From: Papilionanthe hookeriana x Papilionanthe teres
Taxonomy: Eukaryota > Streptophyta > Magnoliopsida > Asparagales > Orchidaceae
Assembly (NCBI GenBank): GCA_022702705.1
Contig: CM040422.1
Span: 34,619,270-34,683,269 of the forward strand
Direction: 5' to 3'
DNA: 64,000 nucleotides
Shown here: positions 46,309 to 60,147 of the stretch, piece after piece
Position numbering within the stretch: position 1 is the first letter of the stretch
Layout: every line of letters starts with the position of its first letter
The notes under the pieces: model-generated
What the model was told of the DNA's origin: nothing
Databases searched by the model: none
What the model saw: the letters and a program-made list of their open reading frames with translations, nothing else
Made by a program: the position numbers and the translations under genes

Positions 46309-48660
46309 GGAGAGGCTGGAGGGCCTCCCAGGGGGAGTTAGGGACTGGGATCAGCTGCTCTTGGAAAGAGAAGAACACTGCAATGGCCACTGGGCATGGG
46401 GCAGCTCAGCAAGGGAGAATTTTAATGTTGGCTCACATGTGAGCTCTCGGGTGTGGTGTATTCCGGCGATCCAGGCGGCTGGCCGGCAGGCATGGGTCAC
46501 CCTCATGTTCAGGTGGGTCAGGGCTGGGGTTTAGTGTAGGCAATTGGGCTTTGCCATGTGTCAAAAGCCTGGATTAAGATGGCTTGGGGGAAGATGGTTT
46601 AATTTGGTCAAGTCCACCTTTTGGGCTTGGTTCACCCTTCAAGGTGGCTTGGGGTATTGTGAGGAGTCAAAGGAATCAGCTGGTTTGACATGGAGAAGTC
46701 CTTATCCAAATATATTTGGATTAAATTTGGGTTAAGGGGAATCATAGTTAAGGCTAATGACTTAAGGAGATTAAGGAAAGAGTCTGCTCCTTTTGCCCAA
46801 AATGGCATGGTGACATGTAAAGAGGCTCTCATGGCTTCCATGTGGCTCATGCATGGCTTCATGGCTCATCTTTGGCTTGGGAAAAGTTAAGTCGATTTCA
46901 TGAAAAAGGGTTTTGTGAATTTTGGCATTTTAATGGGAATTGGCATATGGCTTGATTTGGATTTATTTTATCATGGATTTAGAACTTAGGAGATGGCTTT
47001 ATCAAATGGGTGATGATAGAGGATTGTCATGTGGGCTTTGGGCCTTTTGAAATTATTTTTGATGGGCTTTTAGGAAGGTTAAGGGGATGGGCCTTTAGGT
47101 TTAAGAATAAATTTTAGGATGAGAATTTTGCAAAGGATTGGATCCAATAAGTGTTGAATTTAATTTAGGAATGTTTCATGAATGATTTAGAATCAATTTG
47201 AAGTGGTTTGGGCTTGAATTGGGTTGGATTTGGTCCTTTTTGGTAAATGGGCCAATGTTGGCCAAATTGGGCTAACTTGGGCCAATGTTGGGCTAGGGTT
47301 CAAATTGATGTAAAATTAATGTTGGGAAATGTTTATGGGAGTGTTTCAAAGAGGTTTTGACTTTGGTTGGGTTTTGATTTTGGGGTTTGGGCTTATTTGG
47401 GTTAGGTTTGAGTTTAGGTCAAAATTGGGCTTTTTGGCTTTTGGTTGAATTTGAGTGGGGTTTGGGTCTAAATTTTGGGTAAATCATGTTAGTGAATTGT
47501 TTGTGGGGATGTTAGGGAAGGTTTATAAATGGTTTGGGGTTAATTGGAGTTGAATTGGGTTAGTTTGGGTTAGGTTTGGGTCATGGGTCCAAATTGGGCT
47601 TTAAGGCCAAAAGTAAAATTAGATTCAAATGTCAATCAAATTGGACTTGGATCTGGTCTATATTGGTGTTGGGAATGATAAATTTAAGTTTAGAATTGAA
47701 TTGAACCAGAATTTGGGTCAATTAGGTAGGTTTGGTTTGACATTGGGTTCACTTTGGGTTAAAATGGGTCAAATTGGGGAGTTTGACAAAAGTGGGGTAA
47801 ATTGACACAATTGGCCCATGGTGTAGTTGGACAAAATGAAATTGGGAATATTTTGGATTTTTTGGAATTTTCTTGGAATTTTCTGAATTTTTGGATTTTT
47901 GGGTCAAGAGGGGTATTTTTGGTATTTGGAGGGTATTGGGAGGTATTTTTGGAATTTTTTGTATTTTTGGCTATGGATGATCAACTTGATTGGTGAGTAA
48001 ATGTTCAAGGTTAATTTTGGGGAATTTTGGGTGATTTGGAAATTTTGAAAAATTTGGGTAATTTCAAGGGCTTTGGGTAGGCTAGGCCACCTATAGGGTC
48101 CTGGCGGTCAAAAATTGAAAATTTGCAAAAATGAAGATTGAGTAATTGTAAGTGGAATGAAATCATTTTGGTTGAGCCATGAAGCCATATCAAGCCCACA
48201 TGAGCCATGAAGCGACTCATTTGAGACATCCACTATGTTGTTCCTAACCCTGCTTGCCGAGGGCTTAGGGGTTAAGGACCATCCATGTGAATCACCTTCA
48301 TGAGTCGGGAGGTCAAGTTAGGTATGGGTGTGTTTTTAGGATGTGTGTGAAAGTGTAGTGTATAGGTGTAGTGCGTGTGTAAGTCAGCCCTTCACCGGAC
48401 CGAGCCACCTGTGGCAGTCCTAAGGCCAAAGAGTCTTATAGGAACTCATCCTTTAAACTTCCACATTTGATTTCAACCCTCTAGGTGATTAGGGGTCTAC
48501 AGTCAAGTTTGTGGAGTTTGCAGGGAGTTAAGAAGTGTTTTGAATTTCTAAGTGGTGGGTCCCATTTCTAGTCCTCTAAGATAGTCAAAGGAAAAGCCTA
48601 AGGCTAGATCCTAAGTACTAAAGAGAAGAAGAGAAGACCTCATCAAAAATGAGGTCAGCA

Positions 48661-51216
48661 GTCCTGTGTAGGTGTGGGTGAGTTTAATTTGATTTCGGTG
48701 GAGGTTCCAGGGATGTCCTATTCTAGGCTAAGAATTGAGCTCTAAAATTGAGCTCAATCAACGGGATTTAGGGCAGGAGAACAGTGGGGATGAATTGCTC
48801 TTGGCTAGGGGCAGCTCTGTGAGGAGTTTGGAGGAATTCTGTGAAGGTTGATTTCAGTCAACCTTTTGGCCGAGAGGGGGTGGCTTGTTTAAATAGCCAT
48901 GACCAGGGCTTCCCAGGGGTAATTGATGGCTGGGATCAACTCCCTAGAGGAGTAGATGAAGAGTTGTGGTGGCCATTGAATTTTTGGCTCTTTCCACGCT
49001 CCTCGGCCATGGTGTTTTTCGGCGGCCTGATGGCTCGCCGGCCAGGGTCAGGTCACCATCTAACTCAGGGGAGTCAGGGCTAGGGTTTTGTGCAGTCAAT
49101 TGGCTTTGGACAAGTGTCTAAGGTTTGATTTAAATGGAAAGGGGAGAGGCTAATTTTGGGCTCATTTTGGTCCAAGGCATGGTTTAGGCTAGGTGCACCT
49201 CCCCAAGGCTTGACTTTGGGCTGAGAGGAATCATTTGGGTCAGCCAAGAGAGAGTGGTGAGGTCTCTTTCCATGGTGAGGTGGTTAAGCTTGGTTTAGCG
49301 TGTGAATGAATATGGTTAAAAGGGTATAATGAAGGATTAGGAAAGAATCCCCTCTTCTTGCCATTAATGGTTTGGTGAGGTGGAAAGTGGCTTCCATGTG
49401 GCTTGTATGTGGCTCAATGGCTCACATTTGGCTTGGAAAAAGTTTGGTCAATTTCATAAAAATGGGTTTTAATGATTTTGGATATTTTGGTGGAAATTTG
49501 GATGAAGCTTTATTTAGAATTATTTGATCATTGGTTTAGGACTTAGGGATGGTTTTAATTGAATGCATGATGAAGAAGAGTGTCATATAGAATTTGGATG
49601 AATTTTTGGGCTTTTGGATTTGGTGGAAGTGGGCTTTTAAAATGGTTTAAGAAAGTGGGCCTTTAGGTTTGAAAACAAATTGGTGGATGGAAATTTTGTG
49701 AAGGATTGGGCTAAAAAAAGTTGGGTTTAGTTTAGGGATTTGTCAAGAGTGATTTGAAACAAATTTGAGGTAATTTGGAGTGGAATTGGGTTTGATTTGG
49801 TACTTTTTTGGTAAAGGGGCCAAAGTGAGTCAAATTTGGCTAACTTGGGCTAAGGTTGGGCTAATGTTAGATTTGATGTAAAATTAATGTTGCTAAATAT
49901 TTATGGGAATATCACAAAGAGTTTTCAACTTTGGTTGGGCTTTGATTTTGAGATTTGGGCCCATTTGGGTTTATGGCGGGTTTAGGCCAAAAATGGGGAT
50001 TTTAGTTTTGGGTTAGATTTGGGTTGAGTTGAGGTCCAAATTTGGGGCAAATATTGTTAGTGTTTTCTTTGTGGGGATATTAGGATGGTTTAGGAAAAGA
50101 TTTGGTGTTAATTGGAGTTGTGTTGGGTTAGTTTAGGCTAAGTTTAGGTCATGGGCAAAATTCAGCCTTAGGCTTCAAATTGAAATTGGATCAAAATGTC
50201 AATCAAATTGGACTTGGATTTTGTCTAGATTGATATATTGGAGATATTGAATTGAAGTTTAGAATTGGATTGGATCAACATTAAGGTCAATTGGGTTGGT
50301 TTAGTGGGACATTGGGTTCACTTGGGTTAAAAATGGGTCAAATTAGAGGTTTTGTTAAAAGTGGGTTAAATTGACAAAATTGGCCTATGGTGTAGTTGAA
50401 CAAAATGAAATTGGGATATTTGGGATTTTGTGGAATTTTTTCGGGAATTTTCTGAATTTTTGGATTTTTTGGTTAAAAAGGGCATTTTGGGTATTTGGAG
50501 GGTATTGGGTGGTATTTTTAGAAATTTTGGTATATTTTGCTTTTTGTGATCAATTTAAATGGTGGGAAATGTTTAGGATTGGTTTTGAGTAATTTTTCGT
50601 AATTTAGGAAATTTTGAAAATTTTGGGCAATTTCAAGGGCATTTGGTAGGCTTGGTGGGTGTAAGGTCCAGGGGGTCAAAATTTGAAATTTTGGAAAAAT
50701 AAAGATTGATAAAGTTTGAGTAGAATGGAATCACTTTGGGTGAGCCATGAAGCCATATCAAGACCATAAGAGCCATGAGAGGACTCATTTGAGGCATTCG
50801 CTATGTTGTTCCTAACCCTCTTAGCCAAGGGCCTAGGGGTTAAGGTCCATTCATATGAATTACCTACATGAGTCAGGAAGTCAAGCTAGGTATGAATGGT
50901 TTCAGGATTTGGAATTTGTGTGAAAGTGTAATGTGTGCAGGTCAACCCTCACCAGACCAGGCCACCCAGGGTAGTCCTAAGGCCAAAGAGTCCTATAGGG
51001 AACTCATCCTTTAAACCTCTACATTTGATCTCTCCAAGTGACTTAAGGGTTCACAATCAAACTTATGGGTTTTGCAGGGAGCCAACAGGTGTTTAAATTT
51101 CTAAGTGGTGGGTTCCATTTCTAGTCCTCTAAGATAGTCAAAGGGAAAGCATAAGGATAGATCCTACGTACTAAAGAGAGAGAAGAGAAAAGACCTCATC
51201 AAAAATGAGGTCAACA
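48661..51216 (-). mobile_element. Older LTR fragment of the same family (U3-side 2.5 kb)
   Basis: Matches about 46100-48660 of the element 2 LTR but is clearly more diverged. It contains the TATTTAAA box at 48888-48895 and ends with the hairpin (51192-51212) and ..caaca at 51216. Its other end is missing. The junction with element 2 at 48660/48661 suggests element 2 inserted into it. Confidence 0.82.
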
Positions 51217-52480
51217 GTAATTATATTAATTCTGCAGGTATAAGGCTATCTAGTCATCAAGTATAAGAGTTCTAGTCTTCTATTTATTTCAAAAATGACA
51301 ATATATTGTAATATCAATTCACTTAGAATATTCAGAATATCGGAACTTCGTGAGAATATTATTAGTATAGAAACTAGTCATAAATATAAGTTCATAAATG
51401 TTTTTAGTTTTCCCTTTATGTTAATCGAAGTGAAGCTAATTTTAAGGTATTTCCTCAAGCTTCTCCTCACTTCTCTTTTTTCTTTTGGATTGTTTTTCAA
51501 TCTTATATATTTTTATATTCTTTTGTGGGATTGTTTTTCAATCCTTTCCTTTTTCTTTCGTTTTTTCTTTTTTCAAGTGAGGATTAGTATATCTGGATAG
51601 CTTGTTAATAATTTTGAAATTCACTCTTCTATTCCTAAATTTGAAACTTTAAAACATTCTTTACCTTATATGAAATTATTAGTTTTAACATTATTGAATC
51701 CCAATCTTTTCTTTCTCAACTAAATTCCTAAGATTCTTAATATTTCAAAATATAATTTTCTCTACTTTAAATAGTTAACTATATTCTTATCCTCTTATAC
51801 TAAATATCTTAACCTATACGATTAATTTTCGTTACCAAAAATATTTCTTTGAATCTTCTATGATATTTTGATATAATCTAAACATAGTTATATGAATTAA
51901 ATTTTATCACAAAAATCATATTATAATTTTTGACAATATGTTAATTTAAGAACACATAATAGTTAATATTTTTCTCCCCTCAAACTTAAAGTTTTCCATA
52001 ATAGAAATAATAAAGGGTGGAAAGAAAAATTATAAATTTAAAAAAAAATCATACCTTTGCACTTTAGGCATTTTTGTCTTTTTGAAATTTTGTAGGTTCT
52101 TCTCAAAATTTCTAACTTCAACTAACCTGTAATTTTAAAAATCTTTCTACACACATAACAATTTAGAAAATTTGCTGGGGTAATGAAATTTTAAAACAAG
52201 TATAAAAAATTAAAAATTAAACAACAACAATTAACTACACAGGACATATGCATTTCACAACATAGAACAAATAGTTCACTATTTTAGACTTAACTGTTCA
52301 CAATTACAATTATAATCACAATCCATCACAAATATCCAGAAATGAAAATACAAACTACCAAAATAAACACATATACTAGAAACAAAACATAGTCCATAGA
52401 ATACAATTAAAAAAATGAAAGTACTACAATAAAACTAAAACAAACATACACATCACATCACATCAGTATCACAATTCTCA
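51217..52480 (-). other. 3' noncoding region of the Athila-like element
   Basis: On the minus strand a polypurine stretch 'aagtttgaggggagaaaa' (about 51970-51988) follows the last extra ORF. About 750 bp of AT-rich noncoding DNA follows it and resembles window positions 1-300. The + strand ORF at 51295-51600 is low-complexity and not supported. Confidence 0.65.
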
Positions 52481-52497
52481 ATCAAAATCCTATGTTG

Positions 52498-53032
52498 TGT
52501 CTTCATCACCCTGATCAGTAGGTGGATTGAACATATAACAGGGGCATTCTGGAAAAATGACATCAGGCTCTCCTCTGTGGTATCTAGCATGAGCATCATA
52601 ATAAGCCATCTCAAAATCAGAGTGCCGCTGAAGATACTCACTATCATGATCATGTCTTCACTCTAATCCTTCAATCTTGTGATTAATTCTTTCCAGTTCT
52701 TCATCTAACTTCTCAAAATTTTTTTGCTGTAGGATCATGGAATTTATCAAATCATATCAGGTAGGGGAACTAGATGTAGGACGATCATAGCTAGTAGAAG
52801 GAATGTCTCTAGTAATAGAAGGTGCCTTGCTCCAACTTCCAGATCTCCATTCCTCATGGGATTCATAAATTTTTATATTTTCTTTACTAATGGGTTTCAC
52901 TGGATATACCAATTCTTCATCATCATTAGCTTCAAATCCAGATAATTGACAAAGTGCATAAATTAGGCCAGGATGTCCTAAATATCCACTTGACTCAGTC
53001 TTCGTAGTGGCCATAATATTCTTGTAAATTAT
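52498..53032 (-). pseudogene. C-terminal half of extra ORF B (putative plant transposon protein type)
   Basis: Continues the ORF that begins at 61017 after the solo LTR insertion. It reads ESSGYLGHPGLIYALCQLSG and ELVYPVKPISKENIKIYE, then in the same frame through a TGA (about 52757) a coiled-coil-like NFEKLDEELERINHKIEGLE, another TGA and HSDFEMAYYDAHARYHRGEP. The family is the 'putative plant transposon protein' domain often encoded downstream of pol in Athila-type elements; its function is unknown to me. Confidence 0.7.
53028..53032. repeat. Target-site duplication, left, of the solo LTR
   Basis: ATTAT, identical to 60451-60455. Confidence 0.9.
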
Positions 53033-55425
53033 TGTTGACCTCATTTTTGATGAGGTCTTCTCTTCTCTCTTTAGCACTTAAGATCTAGCCTTAGGCTTTT
53101 CCTTTGACTATCTTAGAGGACTAGAATTGGGACACACCCCTTTAGATGTTTTAACCACTCCTTGCCTCCTTGTAAACCCCACAAGCTTGATTGTAGACCC
53201 CTAATCACCTAGAGGGTTGAAATCAAATGTGAAGGTTTAAAGGATGAGTTCCCTATAGGACTCTTTGGCCATAGGACCACCCTGGGTGGCTTGGTCTGGT
53301 GAGGGTTGACTTACACACTCACTACACTCACACTCTACACTCTCATACACACAACCCAAATCCTAAAACCACACCCATACCTAACTAAACTCCTTAACTC
53401 ATGTAGGTAATTCATATGAATGGACCTTAACCACTAGGCCCCTGGTTAAGAGGGTTAGGAACAACATAGTGAATGCCTCAAATGAGTCCTCTCATGGCTC
53501 ATATAGGTTTAATATGACTTCATGGCTCAACCAAAGTGCTTCCATTTCACTCATATTTGATTAATCTTCTTTTTTTCAAAATTTTAATTTTTGACCCCGC
53601 GAACCCTACACCTATCAAACCTACCAAAAGCCCTTAAAATTGCCTAAATCCTCCGAAATTTCCAAATCACCCAAAATTCCCCAAAATTAACCTTGAACAT
53701 TTCCTCACCAATAAAATTGATCATCCATAGCCAAAAATACCAAAAATTATAACAATACCCCCTAATACCCTCCAAATACCCAAAATGCCCCTCTTAGCCA
53801 AAAAATCCAAAAATTCAGAAAATTCCCAGAAAATTCCAAAAAATCCTAAATATTCCCAATTTCATTTTGTCCAACTACACCATGGGACAATTTTGACAAT
53901 TTACCCCACTTTTACCAAAACCCCTAATTTAGCCCACTCTTAACACAAGTGAACCCAATGCCAAACCAAACCTACCCAATTGACCCCAATTTTGGTCCAA
54001 TTCAATTCTAAACTTTAATTTAATATCCACAATATCAATCTAAACCAAATCCAAGTCCAATTTGATTGAAATTTGGGTCCAATTTCACTTTTGAGCTTAA
54101 GGCCAATTTGGACCCATGACACAAACTTAGCCCAAACCAAACCAATTCAACACCAATTAACCCCAAACCTTTTCTAAACCTTCCCTAACATCCCCATAAA
54201 CAAAATACTAACATGATTTTCCCAAAATTTGGACCCAAACCCTACTCAAATTCAACCCAAAACCAAAAAGCCCAATTTTGACCTAAATCCAAACCTAACC
54301 CAAATAAGCCCAAATCCCAAAACCAAAACCCAACCAAAGTTGAAACCTCTTTGAAACACTCTCATAAACATTTCCCAACATTAATTTTACATCAATTTCA
54401 ACCCTAGCCCAACATTGGCCCAAGTTAGCCCAATTTGACCTCCATTGGCCCATTTACCAAATCAACCCAAATTCAACCCAATTCAAACCCAAAGCACCTC
54501 AAATTCATTTCAAATCACTCATGACATTTCCCTAAACCAAACCCAACAATTATTTTGCCCAAACATTTACAAAATTCCCATCCATGAATTCATTCTTAAA
54601 CCTAAAGGCTCATCCCCTTAAGCCTTCCTAAAAGCCCATCAAAAATGATTTCAAAAGGCCCAAAATTCATCTCAAAGCCTACATGACAATCCTCTATCAT
54701 CATCCATTTGATAAAACCATCTCCTTAGTCTTAAATCCATGATAAAATAATTCCAAATCAAGCCATATGCCAAATCCCATCAAATCACCCCTAAATTACC
54801 AAAATTGCTAAAACCCTTTTTCATGTAAATGACCATGCCTTGTCCTAAGCCACATGGAGCCATGAGCAAGCCATTTATAAGCCATATGAAGCCATGGAAG
54901 GTTTGACATGTGACCAAGCCATTAATGTCAAAAGGAGGGCCCCCTTTCCTAATCCTTCATTAAGCCTTTTTAACCATAACCATGTCACACACAAAACCAT
55001 GCTTAGCCACCTCACCAAGGATGGAGACTTCACCACCCCTTCTAAGCTGACCTAAATGATTAATTCAGCTCAAAATCAGGTCTTGGGGAGGTGCACCAAG
55101 CCTATTTCCATGGATTGACCAAACTAAGCTTAAAATACACTCTTCCCCATTCCATTCCAAGCTATCCTCTTTACACATGGCAAAGCTCAATTGCCTGCAC
55201 AAACCTCCAGCCCTGACCCACCTGGACCTGAGGGTGACCCATGCCTGCCAGCCAGCCACCTGGATCGCCGGAAAACACCATGGCCGAGACCTTGGGAGGA
55301 GCCAAACTTTTCAATTGTGCCTTGCTGAGTTGTCCCAGCCCAATTAAACACCATGGCTGTTCTTCTCTTGCATAGAGTAGCTGATCCCAAGCCCTAACTC
55401 CCCTGGGAGGCCCCCCACCCTCTCC

Positions 55426-55433
55426 TATTTAAA
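55426..55433 (+). promoter_or_regulatory. Putative promoter box of the solo LTR
   Basis: TATTTAAA after a C-rich stretch, as in the other LTRs. If active it would read rightward into the antisense of the split ORF and of extra ORF A. Confidence 0.4.
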
Positions 55434-57949
55434 CACCACCTCCTCTCGTCCATGAGGGGTGCTGATCCAAACCTTACTGAAACCCTGCCAAAATCATCCC
55501 AGACTACTCTCTACACATAGAGAACTTGATCCCCACTGAAATCCCCCTGTCATTTCCTCTCTGTGAGCTCCATTTCAGAGTTAAAATTCAAGCCCAAAAC
55601 CAGGACACTTCACCACAGTGAGCCAATCTCCAAATTGATTGGTCCTACACCTTCACCAGACCAAGGGAAGAGGTGTCTCCCTAAAAGCCCCCTCTCCAGG
55701 CCAGCCATTGCTTCCAGCCTTCAAGCTTTGTGATCGGGCTTGGTCGAAATCATACCTAGACAATTCACCAGGCCAAGGGACCTCATTTGGAGCTTGCTTG
55801 GACCTAATTGAACGTGACACAACTCTCAGATCGAAGCTTCACTTCTCTGAGCAAAGGTATGGACTCACTCTTCCTCCCGAGCTTCCAGAGATTCTCAATT
55901 TAGTTTGGGTCAATTTCAATACATGTTTACCATATGGATGTGTTTGTCTCTTCAAGACAAATCCATAGAGCATAAGAACTCGAAAATCCGTTGAGAATCG
56001 AGTGAGAAATTAGGGTTAGAAGGTTGACGGTCACGGGTTCACACCAGTCGTAGACGATGACTGGGAACCATTGGATCGCGCGTGTATCGAGTGGACGGCC
56101 AGGATCACGCCGGACAGAGTAATGGGACATGAACTGCGGGCCCCTGGAGCGCTGAGTCGGATGGCGGGGCCGAATCAAAACATGCCGCGTGGCCTTTCGG
56201 AGACGCCGAGGTTGAGTCAGCGCCGCATGGATAAGTAGGAAATTAGGATTTTTCTTATTTATTTAATTACTAGAACTTTGAAAATCCATAACTTTGTGTA
56301 GAAAAATGACAGAAATAAAATAAAAATACCCGCTTGCTTAGTGAACAGAGGAGAATAATGTGGAAAAGAAATCAAGTAATTTCATTAAGTATTTTATTTT
56401 TAATAAAATACTTACTCTCTATACTATTTCAATTCTCCATGCATATAAGAAATTCACCATGGCATGAGACCATAGGGCTTTTGAAGCCTCTGAACTTGGG
56501 AACATTCCCTGAATTTTCCAAGGTCAGAGGCCATCCCTATGAGAAGTTATTGATTTTTCAAGTTCATGTTATTGTTTTGAGTATTTTAATTCCAATAATT
56601 AGCATGTTGAGAAATAAATTCTAGGAAAATTTGGTGATGTTTCTTATGACCAGAGGGACCTAGGAAAAATAATTTTTTGAGCTAATTCACTGTGAACAAC
56701 CCTAATTGGCCTAAACACCCAAAAGTGAACTTTAATTAATTAGGGTTAACCATTCTTCAAATTAACTTAAAAATAATTCTTCACTGTTCTCTAGGGATAG
56801 GAGAACACCACATAAAAATTTGAGATCAATTAGACTTGGTTAGCCCCACCAAAAGGGTTAATTAAGCCCCATGAATGAAATCAAACTTTAAAAATTTATA
56901 ACTCACAAAATACTTTTCAAAAATTCACAAAATTGATTTTGGAGCTTCTCTGATATCGGAGAAACTTAGGAAAATTAAAATTATAATTTTCTAAAAAAGT
57001 TGATTTTTATCAATATTTTAATAATTTCAATAATTAAAAAATAATAAAAATCACAAAAATATTAAAAATCACCAAAATGTCATATTTTGAATTCTAAACA
57101 CTTAGGAACAAACTAAATATTTTTCTTAAGTCCTTAGGATAAGATATTGAATTTTGAAGGTTTAATGTAATTTTTAATCTTAAAAATGTATTTTTCTTAA
57201 CATTTTCACTAAAATAATTCTAATAAATAAAAAAATTAGAAAATTATAAAAATTGGTTTCTGGTTTCTCTGATATCAGAAGGATTTTTGAAAAATATAAA
57301 ATTCATTTTTAAACCTTTATTTTATTTTTAAATTAATTAATACTCCAAAACTAAAAATAATTATAATAAACAAAAAAAATAAAAAAATCACCAAAATTTG
57401 TCCAAATGGTCCTCTGGTCATTAGAAGTGCCCCATAATTTTCTTAAGGATAGAAAATTTTCCTTGGTCATCTTTTTAAATTTTCCTTGAAAATCCCTATT
57501 TTCCACAAAAAATAATTATATAAATAAATTAAATACAGAAAAATCACATTTTCTCCTCTAATGTCTTAATTGACATGTGAGTGAAGCCACATAAAAATTT
57601 TAAATTTATTTAAACTCAATTTAGTGAGTTATGGAATTATTAAGCTTGAAGGGAAAAATGGTAATTAAAACTTTCAACCTCTAATTAAAATTTTAGGCTT
57701 AATAAAATGAAAGAGTAAAATAGTTGATCTTAATCTGATTTGGATGAGTAGAAACCCATCAATCAATTTTAAGAATAAATCTTAATTAATCAATTAATTG
57801 AATTTGGAAGATTAATGAAAATTGAAATTATTAAAATAGGAATATTATTAAAGAATATATCTATTCTTCAATTTAAAAATCCCTAAATTAATCACTTCAA
57901 TAATATTTAATTCCAAATGATAATATAAATTTAAAACTTAGAATACTAA

Positions 57950-58340
57950 AGACTTAATCTTTAAATTAAATTAAAATTAAAATATTCAAACTAAATTAAA
58001 TCAAAATTTCAATTAAACTAATACTTTAATTAAATCATCTTTCAAACACAAAAAAAATAAAAAAAAATATATAAAATATTAAATTAAAATTAAAATAAAA
58101 TAAAATTAAAATTAAAATTAAATTAAATTAAATTATATTAAATTAAAACATATTAAATTAAATTAAATTAAATCAAAAATTAAATTAAAATAAAAATAAA
58201 AACTAAATTAAAAATAAAATTAAATTAAAATTAAATTAAAATTAAATTAAACGAAATTAAATTAAAATTAAATTAAATTAAATTAAAATTAAATTAAATT
58301 AAATTAAATTAAATTAAATTAAATTAAATTAAATTAACTA
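57950..58340. repeat. (AAATT)n array in the solo LTR
   Basis: The reverse-complement equivalent of the AATTT arrays of the other LTRs. Confidence 0.88.
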
Positions 58341-60147
58341 TAATATCACTTAACACATAAAAAAATCAAAATGAAATCTAAAATAACATGAACACTATTC
58401 CAAACTTAAACCCATTAATTAAAATTAAATTAAATCACAAATCACTAAAACATCAATTTGCCCTTAAAAGCTCTTGTTATCATAACTCCTAGATGGAGCA
58501 TTAGGTGAAGTGTCACTTCATTCATAGGATATTCAAACATCCTAGTTCACTGAGCAAAAGAACAAAACTTAATTAAACCTCGGATGATTACTTCACCTCG
58601 ATTAATTAAATCCATTTAGACTTGTAACAATCCTCAAGAATATCGAAAAGATGTTTAAGACTCGTCTTAAGCACTTCCTCAATATGATAGGATGTTGATA
58701 AGAACAAATGAACTTAATTGTTCTTCGATGAAGAAAATTGTCCTTAAACCAAAATACAAGAACTTAGACGCCATAGAGATGACTAGCTATAGTGACTAGG
58801 ACTTTGATAGACAACCAAAACCTTTCCCTTAGCTTTACCTAGGTACTTGTTGAAATATTTAAATAACTTAACATGTGTTTTAAGTGCAGTTTCGGATGAC
58901 GGGAAGACCCTCCAGGTATGCTTTTATTTTATTGCAATTTACTTTATTGCAAATGCACTCTACTTTTCTTGCATGATAAACAACTCGTTGCATGAAAACC
59001 AAAACCTTTAGGATAGTCCCCGAACTCGAAACTAAAACTAAATTAAAAGTCACTCGCAAGATAAAATTCACCGCCACAACATTTCAAAATATAAAACAAC
59101 TCAAAATTTAATCACAAACGTAACAACGTAACTACAATTGCAACTAAATTAAAACGTCTCGTTGAATGATCGGGAATACCTCGGATGATGTAACCCACGT
59201 GTTGCTAATGGGATTTCCACGGTCTAAATGAAAGTGTGGAACTCATTCAGTTGAGTTTAACAAATTCATCCGGACTAAGTGAATTCAATAAAAATAATCT
59301 GGTGCAGGGATGACGTAACCGCGAGATCTTAATCGGTTCGTTATAATCAACTTTAAGATTTGTTTTAATTAAAATATTAAAAACACTTGAATTTTAAGAT
59401 TTCTAAACCAAAACACTTCTCTCATCTCCTGATTTATGACTTCTAAAACTAAAACTCTGCAACAACAAGGAGCTCGGAGCATGGTGGGCAGCACGGCCAT
59501 CATCATCAACAAAACTCAGGTCTACTTCAGCAAAACCTTTCCTAGTTTTAAACAACAAAGCCATAGGATTTCGAGGTAGTTTGCCTTGTGCAACATAAAT
59601 CCTCAACTCTTCATTAGACATTTGCATGATCATGTCATGTAAATTAAGCCCTAACCGGTCTTAGGACTCCGAGGTAGTCATTTGGTACGACACAAACCCT
59701 CACATCTTCAAGGCTATTTGTATGATTTTATCATACAAATATAACTCCAAATTAATTAAAATTGGTAAGATTGAAATATCAAATAATATTAGGATTTTCT
59801 TAAAATCGAGCCAAACAATAGGATAGTTTGGGAAGTTACCAAGATTCTTCTTGGATCCTCAGCTTCTCCTACTTCTCTTTCATTGGACTCCTGAAAAAAA
59901 TTATTCCAAATTTTGAGTCATTCCCTATTGAAATTTCCAAAAATCTAATTATTTGAAAACCTTAAACTTTGAAATTCTTGAGAGCAAAACCACTGATCAT
60001 TATCGAGAGTTTTCTTAAGTGATTCCCGTCATTTAAGATGTAATTAATTATAGGGGCTTGCCCTTATAGGGAATTTTAAGAACCCAGGTAATATAAACCC
60101 TGCTTAATCCATTTATATTAAGCAGAGGAATTTGTCGGCTTATAAAA

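Larger units (their letters stand above)
26400..48660 (-). mobile_element. Tat-type Ty3/gypsy element 2 with AlkB ORF, 3' LTR truncated
   Basis: Same family as element 1: minus-strand coding, PBS at 41373-41390, PPT at 27786-27806, a 13.6-kb internal region and a complete 7.27-kb 5' LTR. The 3' LTR is cut to 1386 bp at 26400, so no target duplication can be checked on that side; the base after the 5' LTR begins 'gtcct'. The internal region is about 2.8 kb longer than in element 1 because of the AlkB ORF and a longer repeat array. Frames are more broken than in element 1. Confidence 0.9.
41396..48660 (-). mobile_element. 5' LTR of element 2 (7.27 kb)
   Basis: TG..CA ends on the minus strand (48660 to 41396). 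It has the conserved inner parts: U5-end ORF (41470-41697), AATTT array (43360-43640), the 808-bp segment absent from the left LTR of element 1, a GC-rich stretch (about 45510-45640), the TATTTAAA box (46301-46308) and the terminal hairpin (48636-48656). It is directly followed by an older LTR piece. Confidence 0.9.

Noticed and set aside
51295..51600. 101-residue + strand ORF with hydrophobic Phe-rich tail
   Set aside because: Lies antisense in the Athila 3' noncoding region; composition is explained by T-rich sequence.
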